64,000 nt of DNA from Odoribacter laneus YIT 12061 (GCF_000243215.1 NZ_JH594596.1:767398-831397); one strand, 5' to 3'; counted from the stretch's first letter, positions 26,125-36,031 are shown. Notes: generated by a model not told the origin, from the letters alone. Numbers and translations are program-made.

Positions 26125-26180
26125 GGGGGGTGTGGAAAATGGCAGGTGATTGAATGGGCTACGGAGGTTTAACGGATGGT

Positions 26181-29096
26181 TCAGGGTTTGTTCTTGATTT
26201 TCAGGATCGCATGGCTGATGATCAGGGCGTCGCATCCGCCGGGAGATTCTTCCGCTCCGGGTGCAACTGTTTTCCCGGAGGAGAGGGTGTCGGTCAGTCG
26301 GGCTTTCCATTCCGGGAAAACTGTGGTGTCTGCTATTTCCCAGCCGGGCAGTTTGTAGCGGATGAGGGTGTCGGTCACGAAATCGCGGACGCCGCTTGCT
26401 TTCAGCCGGTCTGTGAATTTCCCGAAATCCCTCGGGTCCAGGTTCAGCAGGATGAAGGCGGAAACGACGGGCAGCAGGTCGGTTACTGCTATTTTGCGGT
26501 ATTCGTAGCGTTTCAGGACAGCTTCTGCAAGCGGGCCGAGCAGGATACTCCGGAGGTATTTTTCGCTTTTTCCCCCGGCATATCCGGCGGAGAGGGCGGT
26601 GAAGGCATGCACGAGGTAGTCTTTGCTCAGTTGCAACAATAGTTTCTTGTTGGAGATGCCCGGGTGATATTCTTTTCCCTGGGCTTCGGCTTTTTCCAGT
26701 GCCCGGATATGCTCTTTGTCGTCGAGGGTGAGGCGGCGGTTTTCCTGCAGGAGGGTCCGGTAGTGATGGCCGGGGAACTGATGGCAGCGGGCTGAGGGAC
26801 AGGCGATCTCCACGTAGCCTTTGGCACTTGCGGAGAAGGTGATTTCAAAACGACCGGACCGGACGGTGTTTTCTTCCTCATACCGGACCGGGAGGCCGTC
26901 CAGGCTGAATGTCCCGCTGAAGGGATGTTCCGGCAACGGGACGGAGGTATCGGTTTCCGTCCTTTCGAGGAGTTGCAGGTAAAGGGCCGAAATCCGGTTG
27001 TAGTCCTCGTCGTCTCTGCCCGCCATGATCCCGGCATCGTTCCACAGCAGGAAGGAGGTGCGGTTGTATTCTACCGGGTTGCCGTCGTAGTCTTTGGCGG
27101 TGCTGTAACCTTTGGCCAGGCGTTCTTCGCCGAGCAGCCGCACCAATGCATTGGGAGATAGCGGAAATTCCAGGGGTACGTTGTTCACACTCAGTACATT
27201 CCCGTCGATATGGATTTGCAGCATCGCGGCTTTCTCTGCCGCAGAGAGCAGGTAGGCGGTATCGTAGCTCAGCAGGTTTTGCCACCAGGCGGGGGTGAAC
27301 AGGCGGGAACGGGGAAATTCTTTGAAGCTGGCGGCAAAGGTATCCAGGCTTTGTTCCCTGCTCAAAGCCTCTTTGTCGTCGTAGTTCAGGCTGAGAGTAA
27401 AGTCCCCCCGGGGGGTGAGCGTGAGCAGGCATTCCATCCAGGCTCCTTCGGCGGGACAACGGTTGTACATCTGCTTCCGGAGGTTAGCAGCCAGGTTGTA
27501 GAGTTTATCGGGAGCTGGAACCAGCTGCTTTTCTGTTCCCTTTTCGACCGAGAGGAAAAGGGATATGCCCCCGAAGATATTGATCGTTACTTCGGTTTTG
27601 TCCCATCCGGCCCCTTGCAGGTGTTCCTGTATGGTACGTATCATTTCGGTGAGGGGACGCAGCGGATAACTCCCGTCCATGTAGCTTTGCCGGCGGGTAA
27701 AGAGTGTTTTCCCGGGTTCGGGGGCAGGCTCCGGCAGGGTGAGGTATTCCTGCTGCGGATGGTTGTAAAGGGTTTCCGCCATGTCGAGGAACCAGAGCCA
27801 GTATTCCCTGCGCAAGGGAGCGGTTGCGGTGCCTGCTGCTCCGGGTTGCCCGACATAGGCCAGTTCGGCGATAAAATCGGGGGGCAGTGCATCCGGGTCG
27901 AAGTAGTTGCTGTCGGTGTCATCTTCCCCCTCGTATTCTTCGTCTTCCCACAACAGGACATCTTCGGCCCTGCAAAGGATGCTATAACAGAGTTTGACGA
28001 TGGCATAGGCGGTGATGCTCCGGGCATTTTCGCCGTAGTAGGTGGCATAATTGCTCAGTTGCCGGGCCTGGCTGACCAGTTTTTCCTGGGTGGCCCGGCG
28101 TTCTCCGGGGTCTCCTTGGGGGCGGTACAGGAAATCATTGGCTGCCCGGAGCAGGCACAGGAAGCTCTGTTCTTTGCAGACGTATTGCTCCCACAGCGGG
28201 TATACCTTTTTGCAGCATTCGCACAATATCCGCTGCACGACGACGGGATTGCCGATGTGGCGGTAGAGTTCCACCCGGTTGGCCAGTGGGAGGTGTCCTT
28301 CCGGATGCTGCTGCACGATGCCACGGAGTGCGGCCATGCGGCTGGCCATCCGTTCTTTTCCGTTTGCCTGCTGCCCGTCCGGCTGAAATGTTTTGCGCGC
28401 CTGTTTGCGGAGGATGGTGTGGTATTCATCTTCCAGACCGATGAATTCGATGATGGCCTGGCAGATGCTTCCTTCCTCGTCCAGTCCCCAGTAGGTGGAG
28501 TAGCAGCCGTCACCGTATCCGCTCTGGAACAGGGGGAGGTGGTAGTCTGTGCCTGGAATCTGAAAGTTCAGCCAGTTGCCGCTGTCTGACTGGTAATCGG
28601 GGTAGCGGCGGGCATTTTCTTCGAGCAGGTCGCACCAGAGGTCGTTGTAGAGGTCGCTGTCCGGTTTTTCTTGCTGCATCTGTTCCTCAAAGTCGCAGAG
28701 GGCTGCACATACCCGGGGGTCGCAGAAGCATGCCAACCCGGTGTCTACCGGAAAACCGAAGGATTCGCCGGCCTGCACCTCTTCCGGATCTTCCGTGCCG
28801 GTCAGGGCTTGTTCGAACCGCACCGCCGGGCGGTTGGTGAAGCAAATGCGGGCGGCAGCATATTCCCCGTAGCTTTTCCGGGGATCGTCCGAGAGGATGC
28901 ACAGGACCACCTCGTATTCTCCGGCGGGGACGGTCCGGGTAAAGGGCGGGGTATCCCGGCTGAGCCCTACCAGGGGATCGGCTGCGATGAGCCGGCCACT
29001 GGGCAGGGAGAGCTGACCGATGTTCAGCAGGTGGACATAGTCCTGCATGTCCCCGCCGGGGGCAAAGAATTTATTGAAGTATCCGGGAGATGCCAT
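26181..29096 (-). CDS. DUF4241-containing multidomain (polyimmunity-type) protein
   Basis: A 971-residue soluble protein. Residues 1 to about 230 match DUF4241 (LPSGRLIAADPLVGL, VPAGEYEVVL, FPVDTGLACFCDP, SGYGDGCYSTYWGLDEEG), a domain of polymorphic-toxin immunity proteins. A helical region follows (about 230-480). About 485-590 resembles YezG/DUF600-type immunity domains (WMECLLTLTPRGDFTLSLNYDDK). About 630-720 resembles DUF7738-like domains (LQIHIDGNVLSVNNVPLEF). The last 200 residues are helical and unassigned. Only DUF4241 is a firm call. Several immunity domains in one chain fit the described polyimmunity protein concept. It is 10 bp from the next gene upstream. Confidence 0.75.
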   Translation of the reverse strand: MASPGYFNKFFAPGGDMQDYVHLLNIGQLSLPSGRLIAADPLVGLSRDTPPFTRTVPAGEYEVVLCILSDDPRKSYGEYAAARICFTNRPAVRFEQALTGTEDPEEVQAGESFGFPVDTGLACFCDPRVCAALCDFEEQMQQEKPDSDLYNDLWCDLLEENARRYPDYQSDSGNWLNFQIPGTDYHLPLFQSGYGDGCYSTYWGLDEEGSICQAIIEFIGLEDEYHTILRKQARKTFQPDGQQANGKERMASRMAALRGIVQQHPEGHLPLANRVELYRHIGNPVVVQRILCECCKKVYPLWEQYVCKEQSFLCLLRAANDFLYRPQGDPGERRATQEKLVSQARQLSNYATYYGENARSITAYAIVKLCYSILCRAEDVLLWEDEEYEGEDDTDSNYFDPDALPPDFIAELAYVGQPGAAGTATAPLRREYWLWFLDMAETLYNHPQQEYLTLPEPAPEPGKTLFTRRQSYMDGSYPLRPLTEMIRTIQEHLQGAGWDKTEVTINIFGGISLFLSVEKGTEKQLVPAPDKLYNLAANLRKQMYNRCPAEGAWMECLLTLTPRGDFTLSLNYDDKEALSREQSLDTFAASFKEFPRSRLFTPAWWQNLLSYDTAYLLSAAEKAAMLQIHIDGNVLSVNNVPLEFPLSPNALVRLLGEERLAKGYSTAKDYDGNPVEYNRTSFLLWNDAGIMAGRDDEDYNRISALYLQLLERTETDTSVPLPEHPFSGTFSLDGLPVRYEEENTVRSGRFEITFSASAKGYVEIACPSARCHQFPGHHYRTLLQENRRLTLDDKEHIRALEKAEAQGKEYHPGISNKKLLLQLSKDYLVHAFTALSAGYAGGKSEKYLRSILLGPLAEAVLKRYEYRKIAVTDLLPVVSAFILLNLDPRDFGKFTDRLKASGVRDFVTDTLIRYKLPGWEIADTTVFPEWKARLTDTLSSGKTVAPGAEESPGGCDALIISHAILKIKNKP

Positions 29097-29106
29097 GTCG
29101 TGCGTT

Positions 29107-30273
29107 TTAACCGTTTTCAGCCGGGGTTATTTTTTGCCCGATCTGTCCGGCTGCCTGCTGTAGCTGGTTCAGAATTTGTTTTTGTACCGGGAAGATGACG
29201 TAGCTGTCGCTGTCTATGCCGAGGCAGCCGACGGTATGCCGGGGACAGGCCTCGCTGAGCCCGGCACACCAGGTGGTGAGGTCGTCGTCTTCGTCGAAGG
29301 TCCCGTCACCGAGGGCTTCGGTGAGGCATTCCGCTTCCTGGTTCTTTTTCCGGATTTCCCCGAGCGCGAACCGGAGGTCGTCCAGTTCGCATTTCCAGTC
29401 GAGTTCCCAGGCATATCCGTGTCCGAGGAGGATATCCACCATGCCCAGCCATTTCAGTTCCAGGGGGGATGCCTGTGCCGGATCGGTGTTGCGGTCTTCA
29501 TATTGCCCGGCGTGTTCGCTGCAATAGGTGCTGATGTCGCTGATGCAACTGTGGATGGCCTGCATGACGGCAGGATCTGCACCGGAAATCCGGCGGGCAA
29601 TATCGGTGATGTTTTGGTTGACGGCGTCCTCCGTTGGTGGTACAAACCGTTTTTTCTTCGGGACTCTGCCGGGACCTATCCAGGAATATTTGCCGGAGAA
29701 GTCTTCCGGTTCGAAATCACCGATCGCTTGGGCGATTTCCTGGATATAAGGCAATAGTTTCACCCGTTGGATGTTTCCGTCTTCTTCGGTTCCGCCCAGG
29801 GCAAGTGCGGGGACATAGCCCAGGCATTCGTCCGGTTGGGGGGTACCTGCTTTTTCCCTGATCTCCGGATAGCGGTCCAGGGCATAATAGTGCCTTTTGT
29901 CGAAGAGATGGAGGTTACAGAGTATTTCCGGGCGGTTGGGCAGGATCTGGAAGGTGCCGTACCGAATATTCAGGAATACGATGTGGTCTCCGAGGGTCTG
30001 GCTCTTCACGCAGGCAAAGAGGTCGCCAAAGGCTGTCACCAGAAAGGGGACGGCGCTTTCATTCCAGGCTTTGCGGAAGTACCGGTCGACAAAGTCCTGA
30101 TAGTCTGCCGGATTGACAAGGCGTACCATTCCGCCGCAGAACGTGCCCCGGCCTGCTTCCTGCCAAAGGTCAAGCAGTTGTTCCGGAACCCTTCCGCTGT
30201 ATTTTGCGATTTCGGCGGCATCCACCGGTTGCCGGATGGCATCTGCGTTGTTTTCTAAAAAACGTTCGTACAT
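29107..30273 (-). CDS. Tdi1/DUF1851-like plus DUF6630-like immunity protein
   Basis: A 388-residue protein. The N-terminal half resembles T6SS immunity protein Tdi1/GAD-like DUF1851 (YSGRVPEQLLDLWQEAGRGT, FCGGMVRLVNPADYQDFVDR, FGDLFACVKSQTLGDHIVFL). The C-terminal half resembles DUF6630 (LKWLGMVDILLGHGYAWELD, ending VGCLGIDSDSYVIFPV). Both families occur in immunity arrays of interbacterial toxin systems. It lies between the DUF4241 protein and the DUF1266 protein with gaps of about 10 bp. Confidence 0.78.
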   Translation of the reverse strand: MYERFLENNADAIRQPVDAAEIAKYSGRVPEQLLDLWQEAGRGTFCGGMVRLVNPADYQDFVDRYFRKAWNESAVPFLVTAFGDLFACVKSQTLGDHIVFLNIRYGTFQILPNRPEILCNLHLFDKRHYYALDRYPEIREKAGTPQPDECLGYVPALALGGTEEDGNIQRVKLLPYIQEIAQAIGDFEPEDFSGKYSWIGPGRVPKKKRFVPPTEDAVNQNITDIARRISGADPAVMQAIHSCISDISTYCSEHAGQYEDRNTDPAQASPLELKWLGMVDILLGHGYAWELDWKCELDDLRFALGEIRKKNQEAECLTEALGDGTFDEDDDLTTWCAGLSEACPRHTVGCLGIDSDSYVIFPVQKQILNQLQQAAGQIGQKITPAENG

Positions 30274-30286
30274 ATCTTATTGTTGT

Positions 30287-31288
30287 TTACTCGTTCCAGG
30301 GAATCTGTGTCCACGGGGACTGTGCTGACCGGAGCAGGGTGGTGATGATCTCCTGTGCCGTTTCGCAATCTTCGGGTTCGCCATGCCATACGCCGCGCCC
30401 GAGGACGAAGCTCCGGCCGTATTCTTCCCAGGAGGAGAAATGTTGCATGGCTTCTTTTCGGGCTATTTCCATGATCTGCCACATCTCATCAACTGAAATG
30501 TATCCGCATAGATGGGTCCAGCGGGCGACATTGACGATCCTGACCAGGTCCCAAGCGATCACGGTGGACGGTATTTCTGCGGCACTGCAATATTCCTGTT
30601 GAAGCATGAGGTTGCAGATGAGGACGACGTCCTGCATTTTTTCCCCGGGTGTGCCGGAAGTAACGGCTTCCAGGCCTTTTTCGTGCAGGATGCGCAGGGC
30701 TTCATCGGCTTCGGCATGATGGCCTTCTTCGAGCAACCAGCGGACGGTTTGCCAGGTGGTGGCGTGGTCCTTGATCCCCCACCAGTCGCTCATCTGGTCT
30801 TTGATGGTGTCTGTGTCGTACTCGCTTCCGTAGCTGTCCACCTGTTCCGAGTTATAGACGAACAGCGGGGCTCCGAAAGCCAGCAGCCGCAACTGGGCAG
30901 GGTTCAGCTGGCCGTTACCGGCACGTTCGATTTCCCATTCCTCCGCTTCCAGGTCCGCTTGCTGATAGCCTCCCAGAGCCTGGGCGTAGTCGTTGGCGAG
31001 TTTCATATTCAGTTTCATTTCTTCTTCTGACAGGGTCATTCCGGCAGGCATTCCTCCCGGCGCACCCATAGCGGTCTGGGCTGCCTGTATCTGGTCGAGG
31101 CCGGGGACACAGGCCTGCATCTGGGCTTGTATCTGTGCCTGCAGGTCTTCCAGTCCGGGCATCTGGAATCCCGGAATGTTCCCGAATAGGGCTTGTGCCT
31201 GTTCCTGAGTGGCTTTGAGGGCTTGTTCCTGTGCAGCTTTCAGGATCTCTGCATAATTTGCTTCTGGCTGGTTGTCTGTTTTTCCCAT
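30287..31288 (-). CDS. DUF1266-family protein
   Basis: A 333-residue protein. The first 110 residues are low-complexity and rich in glutamine and alanine with a coiled-coil look (AAQEQALKATQEQAQALF). The rest matches DUF1266: SDWWGIKDHATTWQTVRWLL, IAWDLVRIVNVARWTHLCGY, SSWEEYGRSFVLGRGVW, and terminal SPWTQIPW. E. coli YbeU/YbeR-type proteins carry this domain and its biochemical role is unknown. Its repeated presence beside immunity genes suggests a related role. Confidence 0.83.
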   Translation of the reverse strand: MGKTDNQPEANYAEILKAAQEQALKATQEQAQALFGNIPGFQMPGLEDLQAQIQAQMQACVPGLDQIQAAQTAMGAPGGMPAGMTLSEEEMKLNMKLANDYAQALGGYQQADLEAEEWEIERAGNGQLNPAQLRLLAFGAPLFVYNSEQVDSYGSEYDTDTIKDQMSDWWGIKDHATTWQTVRWLLEEGHHAEADEALRILHEKGLEAVTSGTPGEKMQDVVLICNLMLQQEYCSAAEIPSTVIAWDLVRIVNVARWTHLCGYISVDEMWQIMEIARKEAMQHFSSWEEYGRSFVLGRGVWHGEPEDCETAQEIITTLLRSAQSPWTQIPWNE

Positions 31289-31350
31289 GGTATGATTGTT
31301 TTATGCACGGCAGCTTTATTGGTCCGGCTGCCGTATGGTTTTATATTCTT

Positions 31351-32328
31351 TTATCCTTGTGCCCCGGCGTTGAGCAGGAGTTCGGCAATTTCATTGAAGC
31401 CCCTTTCTCCGGCATAATACAGGGCGGTATGTCCGGCGTTGTCTGCGCGGTTTACGTCTGCCCCGTTTTCCACCAGCAGGGCGGCAAAATCGTTGTTGCC
31501 TTCGCGGGCGGCCAGAATGAGCGGGCTTTCGCCCTGTCCGTTCTGGGCGTCTATGGCGGCCTTGGCGCCGATCAGTGCCTGGCCGATAAATTGGTTTCCT
31601 TCCCAGGCTGCATAGTGGAGGGGTGCGGACCCGTTGAGTTGCGCTTTGTTGGCGTCGGCACCTGCACCAAGCAGTAGCCGGACGATGAGCAGGTTGCCTT
31701 TGGAGCAGGCGATGAGCAAGGGTGTTTCCCCGTTGTCGTTGGCCGTATTGAGGCCGGGGATTCCCGGTATGCCGAGCAGGGAGCGCACGATCTCTCCTTG
31801 GTTGTTGCTGACGGCCTGGTGCAGCGGGGTGTTCCCGTAAGAATCACTGCTTGCGTTGCCGGACAGCAGGGTGACGATTTCGCGCAGGCCGTGTGCTGTG
31901 GCATAGTCGATGGCTTTGTGCCCTTCGTTGTCCGCTAGAGTGGTGTCTGCTCCCTCGCCGATCAGGAAGAGGGCGGCTTCCGTCCGTTTGTTGCCGAGCA
32001 TGCGGATGAGCGGGGTACAGCCTTCGTTGTCTATGCTGTTGATGTCCGCTCCGGCAGCGAGGAGGAGGGCAATGATTTCCTTGTTTCCGCTTTGTGCCAC
32101 GGCGTGCAGGGGCGTTTCGGATTTGTTATTGGCGAGGGTGGCATCCGCGCCGTTTTGCAAGAGCATGCCGGCTATTTCCCGGTTGCCATTCCGGCAAACA
32201 TAGTATAAGGGGGTGTTGCCCTGCATATCCCGTTTGTTGACGTCTATGCCTCCCTTTTGGAGGAATATCTTTACAATGCCTTTTTGTCCGTTGCGGCAGG
32301 CGTTGAGGAAGGTCTGGTTGTTGTCCAT
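31351..32328 (-). CDS. Ankyrin repeat protein
   Basis: A 325-residue protein made almost entirely of about nine 33-residue ankyrin repeats (for example GNTPLYYVCRNGNREIAGML, then GETPLLIACSKGNLLIVRLL). There is no signal peptide, so it should be cytoplasmic. Ankyrin proteins in such clusters are thought to bind and block toxins, but the target is unknown. DNA in this region is GC-rich with repeat-driven antisense ORFs that are not genes. Confidence 0.9.
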   Translation of the reverse strand: MDNNQTFLNACRNGQKGIVKIFLQKGGIDVNKRDMQGNTPLYYVCRNGNREIAGMLLQNGADATLANNKSETPLHAVAQSGNKEIIALLLAAGADINSIDNEGCTPLIRMLGNKRTEAALFLIGEGADTTLADNEGHKAIDYATAHGLREIVTLLSGNASSDSYGNTPLHQAVSNNQGEIVRSLLGIPGIPGLNTANDNGETPLLIACSKGNLLIVRLLLGAGADANKAQLNGSAPLHYAAWEGNQFIGQALIGAKAAIDAQNGQGESPLILAAREGNNDFAALLVENGADVNRADNAGHTALYYAGERGFNEIAELLLNAGAQG

Positions 32329-32508
32329 AGCTTAAAGTTTAATGTGATGGTAAAGTTGCTGACGGTCATTTTTTTCGTATCGTTTTCCCTGATAGTAAAG
32401 ATCGTCGGTAAAGTGGTACCTGTCATTTTGTGCTATCCGGTTATGCTCAGAATGATTCTTGGTTTTGTTCATGTTTTTCTTCATTTATGCAACATTGTCA
32501 GGGCTTCA

Positions 32509-32976
32509 TCAGGTGTCCGCTTTTGTTGTTACTGGTTTATTTAAAAATCGCATTCCGGTATATAAACAAGTCACTCCAACAGGCGGATATACGATGCCGC
32601 ATAATACTGCAAGCATATTCCATCCGCGTTCATCTCCTTCAGAACCGTCCAAGCCGGCAGCTTTCAGCAAGTGGTTTGTAATTTGCCAGTCTGAGAGGTT
32701 TTGGTCTAAACCGATAAAGACAAACCACAACAGTACGGAGCAACCTTCCAGTCCAAACAAGAATAAGATAGCTTCAGGCTGAATGAAATATAATTTGTAA
32801 ACTTTGTAGAGGATCATCAGATCCAGGGCCATAAGTATCGCTAAAAAGCCATATTCCATTCCACCCTGGATTTCCAACAGTCGCGCGAAGCCTAAGCCAC
32901 CACAAAACAGTGTGATGATTATCAGTAAAAGGCTGAAAGCTGTCAATGATAGTATGGATTGGACGGTTTTATTCAT
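32509..32976 (-). CDS. Integral membrane protein, unknown
   Basis: A 155-residue protein with about four membrane segments (SLTAFSLLLIIITLFCGGLGF; YGFLAILMALDLMILYKVY; ILFLFGLEGCSVLLWFVFI; MLAVLCGIVYPPVGVTCLYT). The 180-bp gap downstream to the ankyrin gene holds nothing recognisable. Family not recognised. It lies in the same directional run. Confidence 0.75.
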   Translation of the reverse strand: MNKTVQSILSLTAFSLLLIIITLFCGGLGFARLLEIQGGMEYGFLAILMALDLMILYKVYKLYFIQPEAILFLFGLEGCSVLLWFVFIGLDQNLSDWQITNHLLKAAGLDGSEGDERGWNMLAVLCGIVYPPVGVTCLYTGMRFLNKPVTTKADT

Positions 32977-33007
32977 TGTATTGGTTGGAAAGGAGGATTG
33001 TCAGATG

Positions 33008-33838
33008 TTATCTTTCGTTGTTACTGATGAATTTTATTTCATTCTTATTTCTTTCCAGTTTATAAATCTCAATTTCTCCACTGACATATTCAGTATCGTC
33101 TTTATCTTTTAGAACAACAGGCTTTAAAATTTCTTCCTGCGTTTCAATATATACGATACGGGGAAATGTAAAATTGCTGCCAATGAATAATCGTGCGTCT
33201 GTATTATCCTCAGCAAAACGATAAGAGATAGCTAAACAGTCGTTTTGCTGATTACCGGAAACGAATATTGTTTCTTTCTTCAGCTCTCCATTTGTACAAC
33301 TGACAGCTTTTATTACTGCTAAAGGATATGCGGTCGCTATCTGGCTTGTTCCCGAAAGCAGGTAATATCTTTTGTCCGGTACCTGAATGGAATAAACAGT
33401 ATCATAACATAGCCCCATATCATTGTCCTCATTTATATCAAAGAAATAGGATTGTTCTTTATCCTTATATTGAATATAAGAAGCAAATAATGGCATTGAA
33501 CCACCGAAATAAGTGTTCCGGGAAAATATCCTCATATCCCCGTCAGTTGATACTGCCATCGTAAATTGCCGTTCTTTTTTCCTCAATTCTCTAAAGTCGT
33601 ATTTCATCCCTTTATCGGCTGTGCAAAGTTCTTCCAGCAGGATAGAGAAGCTGTTTTGTAAAGAATCGCAGTAATCATCATTCGTATAGGAATAATTTTG
33701 CCGTAGCGTATACAAAGTATCCTGAATGGAGCAAAGCTGTTTTTCCAAAGCAGACCAATCATTGTTGCTTTGTGCCATTGTAGTTTTCACTGCTCCAAAA
33801 CAAAAGACGATGCAAAATATGTATTTTATCTTCTCCAT
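33008..33838 (-). CDS. Secreted protein, unknown
   Basis: A 276-residue protein with a signal peptide ending TTMAQ. The mature part has a helical N-terminal third and a beta-rich remainder (YYLLSGTSQIATAYPLAVIK). It is clearly more AT-rich than the flanking ankyrin genes, suggesting a separate origin within the operon. No family recognised. Probably periplasmic or surface-linked. Confidence 0.78.
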   Translation of the reverse strand: MEKIKYIFCIVFCFGAVKTTMAQSNNDWSALEKQLCSIQDTLYTLRQNYSYTNDDYCDSLQNSFSILLEELCTADKGMKYDFRELRKKERQFTMAVSTDGDMRIFSRNTYFGGSMPLFASYIQYKDKEQSYFFDINEDNDMGLCYDTVYSIQVPDKRYYLLSGTSQIATAYPLAVIKAVSCTNGELKKETIFVSGNQQNDCLAISYRFAEDNTDARLFIGSNFTFPRIVYIETQEEILKPVVLKDKDDTEYVSGEIEIYKLERNKNEIKFISNNER

Positions 33839-34029
33839 TTTTATGTGCTATTATCAGTATTGTTGTCGGTAATGGTCTGTTGCGCGTTTCCGGTTTTGTG
33901 ACCGATTGTATTGTAGGCGATAAAGACCTCTTTTTTCTGAAAGCTTTTTCGTTGCTGATATGCCTGAATTTTTGTGTATGCGTCTATTTAGTGGTTCGTA
34001 ACAGGGGCACAAATCATAAATCCCGGCTT

Positions 34030-35544
34030 TCAGGAGTTATTTAACAGCCATTTCACCAGGGTTTCGTTGTTCCTTTCGGTGGCGATATCGAGGGCGGTTT
34101 TGCCTTCGTTGTTCACGGCAGCGGTGTCGGGCGTCCCGAAATCAAAGAGTATTTCGGCGGCGTTTTTGGCTTCGTTTCCGTAGTGGTCCGCTAAATAGTG
34201 CAGGGGCGTATTACCGGCATTGTCGGTGGCGTGGATGTCCGCCCCGGCTTCGAGCAGGGGTTCCAGTATTTTCAGGTAGTTGGATTCCAATGCCTTGCAG
34301 AGGTGCAGCAAAGGGGTACGTCCCCGATTGTCCCGGCTGTTGACCTTTGCCCCGTTTTCGAGCAGATACCGGAACAGGGTTTCGGCCAGTTTCGTATCCG
34401 AATGGCAGGCCAGCGAGAAAGCTGTTTCGCCTTCGGGGGTGGCAGGTGCTTCCGCTTGCCAGCCTTTCTCTTTGAGCAGGAGCAGCAGGGGGGTATAGGG
34501 GGCCTGCGTTTTGTAGCTGCTCCGGTTGTCGTTGTCCAGCCAATGTGCGATGGCTGTTTTTCCGGTGGCATCCTTGTAGTTGGGATCGGCTCCTGCCTGC
34601 AGCAGCAGGGAAGCGATAGTGAGGCTATGGTCCCATAGCGCGCATCCGAGGGGGGAGAGGCCTTTGTAATTGTAATATTCCGGCTCGTCATAGGTGGTTT
34701 GCAGCTCTGCGCCGCTTTCGAGCAATGCCGCGACGGCTTCGGTGTCTTTGCGGGCCAGCGCCTGGAAGAGATCCATACCGCCGATTCTGGCAGCGAGGGG
34801 ATCTGTTGCGGGATCTTTCCCAGCGAGCAGCGCGCCGGTCAGTTTGGCTCCGCCGTCTATGGCATCGGTCAGGGGCTTTTTACCGCAGTTGTCTTTTTCG
34901 TCCGGGTCGAGGCCTGCTCTGCCCAGCAGAGCTTTCACCATGAGGTAATTGCGTTGTTCTTCCTGCCGGGCATCGGCGAGGTCCTGTTGTATCTGTGCTT
35001 TTTGTTTTTCGGGATACCAGCGGGTGGCAAAGTCCTTGATGAGTTCCTCACAGCGGTTGATGCGGGAAGCGACCGACGCGGCCTTTGCTGCGGCAATGTG
35101 CAGGGCGTTCCGTCCGCTGGAATCGGTGGAATCGAGCCGGATGCCGGAGTCGATAAAGGCGTCCGCCATACCGTAGTTGCTGTTCCAGAGTGCCTGGAGC
35201 AAAGCCGTTGTCGTTTTTCCGGAACGGGGGAGGCTGGCTTTGGCATTCAGCAGGATGGTGGTGCATTGGTAGAGCCTCCTTTCGTCTATGTCGTGGGCAT
35301 TGCGTATCATGCCCAGATAGCATAGCGGGGTGTTGCCTTCGTTGTCGCGGACATTGATGCCGGCTCCGTGTGCCAGCAGGTAAAGGATGGCGTTCGCGTC
35401 GGCATAGCTGCAGGCCAGGTGGAGGGGAGTCCGGTCGCGGTAGTTATCGTCTATCCCGTTTATATCTGTATCCATGAAGGCCTCCAGTATGGTTTCCGGC
35501 GACGCTTGTTCCCGGTATAAGTCTTCAATTTCCCTCAGTGTCAT
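34030..35544 (-). CDS. Ankyrin repeat protein (long)
   Basis: A 504-residue protein with ankyrin repeats over most of its length (DRTPLHLACSYADANAILYL; LSPLGCALWDHSLTIASLLL; GNTPLHYLADHYGNEAKNAA). A helical interruption lies around residues 150-200. Cytoplasmic. Its start overlaps the end of the next gene upstream by 20 bp, showing tight coupling. The 190 bp between it and the secreted-protein gene downstream has no recognisable feature. Confidence 0.9.
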   Translation of the reverse strand: MTLREIEDLYREQASPETILEAFMDTDINGIDDNYRDRTPLHLACSYADANAILYLLAHGAGINVRDNEGNTPLCYLGMIRNAHDIDERRLYQCTTILLNAKASLPRSGKTTTALLQALWNSNYGMADAFIDSGIRLDSTDSSGRNALHIAAAKAASVASRINRCEELIKDFATRWYPEKQKAQIQQDLADARQEEQRNYLMVKALLGRAGLDPDEKDNCGKKPLTDAIDGGAKLTGALLAGKDPATDPLAARIGGMDLFQALARKDTEAVAALLESGAELQTTYDEPEYYNYKGLSPLGCALWDHSLTIASLLLQAGADPNYKDATGKTAIAHWLDNDNRSSYKTQAPYTPLLLLLKEKGWQAEAPATPEGETAFSLACHSDTKLAETLFRYLLENGAKVNSRDNRGRTPLLHLCKALESNYLKILEPLLEAGADIHATDNAGNTPLHYLADHYGNEAKNAAEILFDFGTPDTAAVNNEGKTALDIATERNNETLVKWLLNNS

Positions 35545-36031
35545 AGCTGATCTGTTTGATGAGTTTTTCTATATGTTGGTAGGGCTTTTGCAGGCTTGCT
35601 GCTATGGCTTTTACTTCGCCGTACAGTTGCAGCCGGAAAGCGGTTTCCGCTTTGAGGCGGAGGAGCTGCGTCCTTGCCAGTTCCTGCGGTACTCCCCGGG
35701 GCATCGGGCAGAGGTACAGGCGGTCACTGTATGCGTGGTGGGCCAGGGGAGAGGGCAGGGATTCCTGCCGGAACGGGACTGTGGGGAGGTATAGCTCCGC
35801 TTCCCCGAGCAGGCGGTGGCCTTCCTCGTACCATCCTGACAGGTAGCAGCAGAGCGCTTTGTTGAACAGCAGGGGCAGGTCAGGGGCGATGATCCGGTCC
35901 AGGCAGTAGTATGCGGCTTCCGGCGCTCCGTCCGATAGGTAGGAAATTCCGGCATCGAACAGGCATTTTTCTTCTTCGGGCGACAGTCGGGGCTGTTTCC
36001 CTGCTAAAGGCGTATTTCCCATGAGTCCCAT
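35525..36031 (-). CDS. TPR-like helical protein, unknown
   Basis: A 168-residue protein of paired helices resembling tetratricopeptide units (LFDAGISYLSDGAPEAAYYC; LLFNKALCCYLSGWYEEGHR). It overlaps the long ankyrin gene by 20 bp and follows the membrane-anchored gene by 16 bp. Probably a partner protein of the ankyrin product. An alternative start four codons in (36022) is possible. Confidence 0.78.
   Translation of the reverse strand: MGLMGNTPLAGKQPRLSPEEEKCLFDAGISYLSDGAPEAAYYCLDRIIAPDLPLLFNKALCCYLSGWYEEGHRLLGEAELYLPTVPFRQESLPSPLAHHAYSDRLYLCPMPRGVPQELARTQLLRLKAETAFRLQLYGEVKAIAASLQKPYQHIEKLIKQISYDTEGN

Noticed and set aside
27210-28589. 459-codon plus-strand ORF opposite the DUF4241 gene
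   Set aside because: Antisense shadow of a GC-rich gene with low-complexity glycine/valine/phenylalanine composition.
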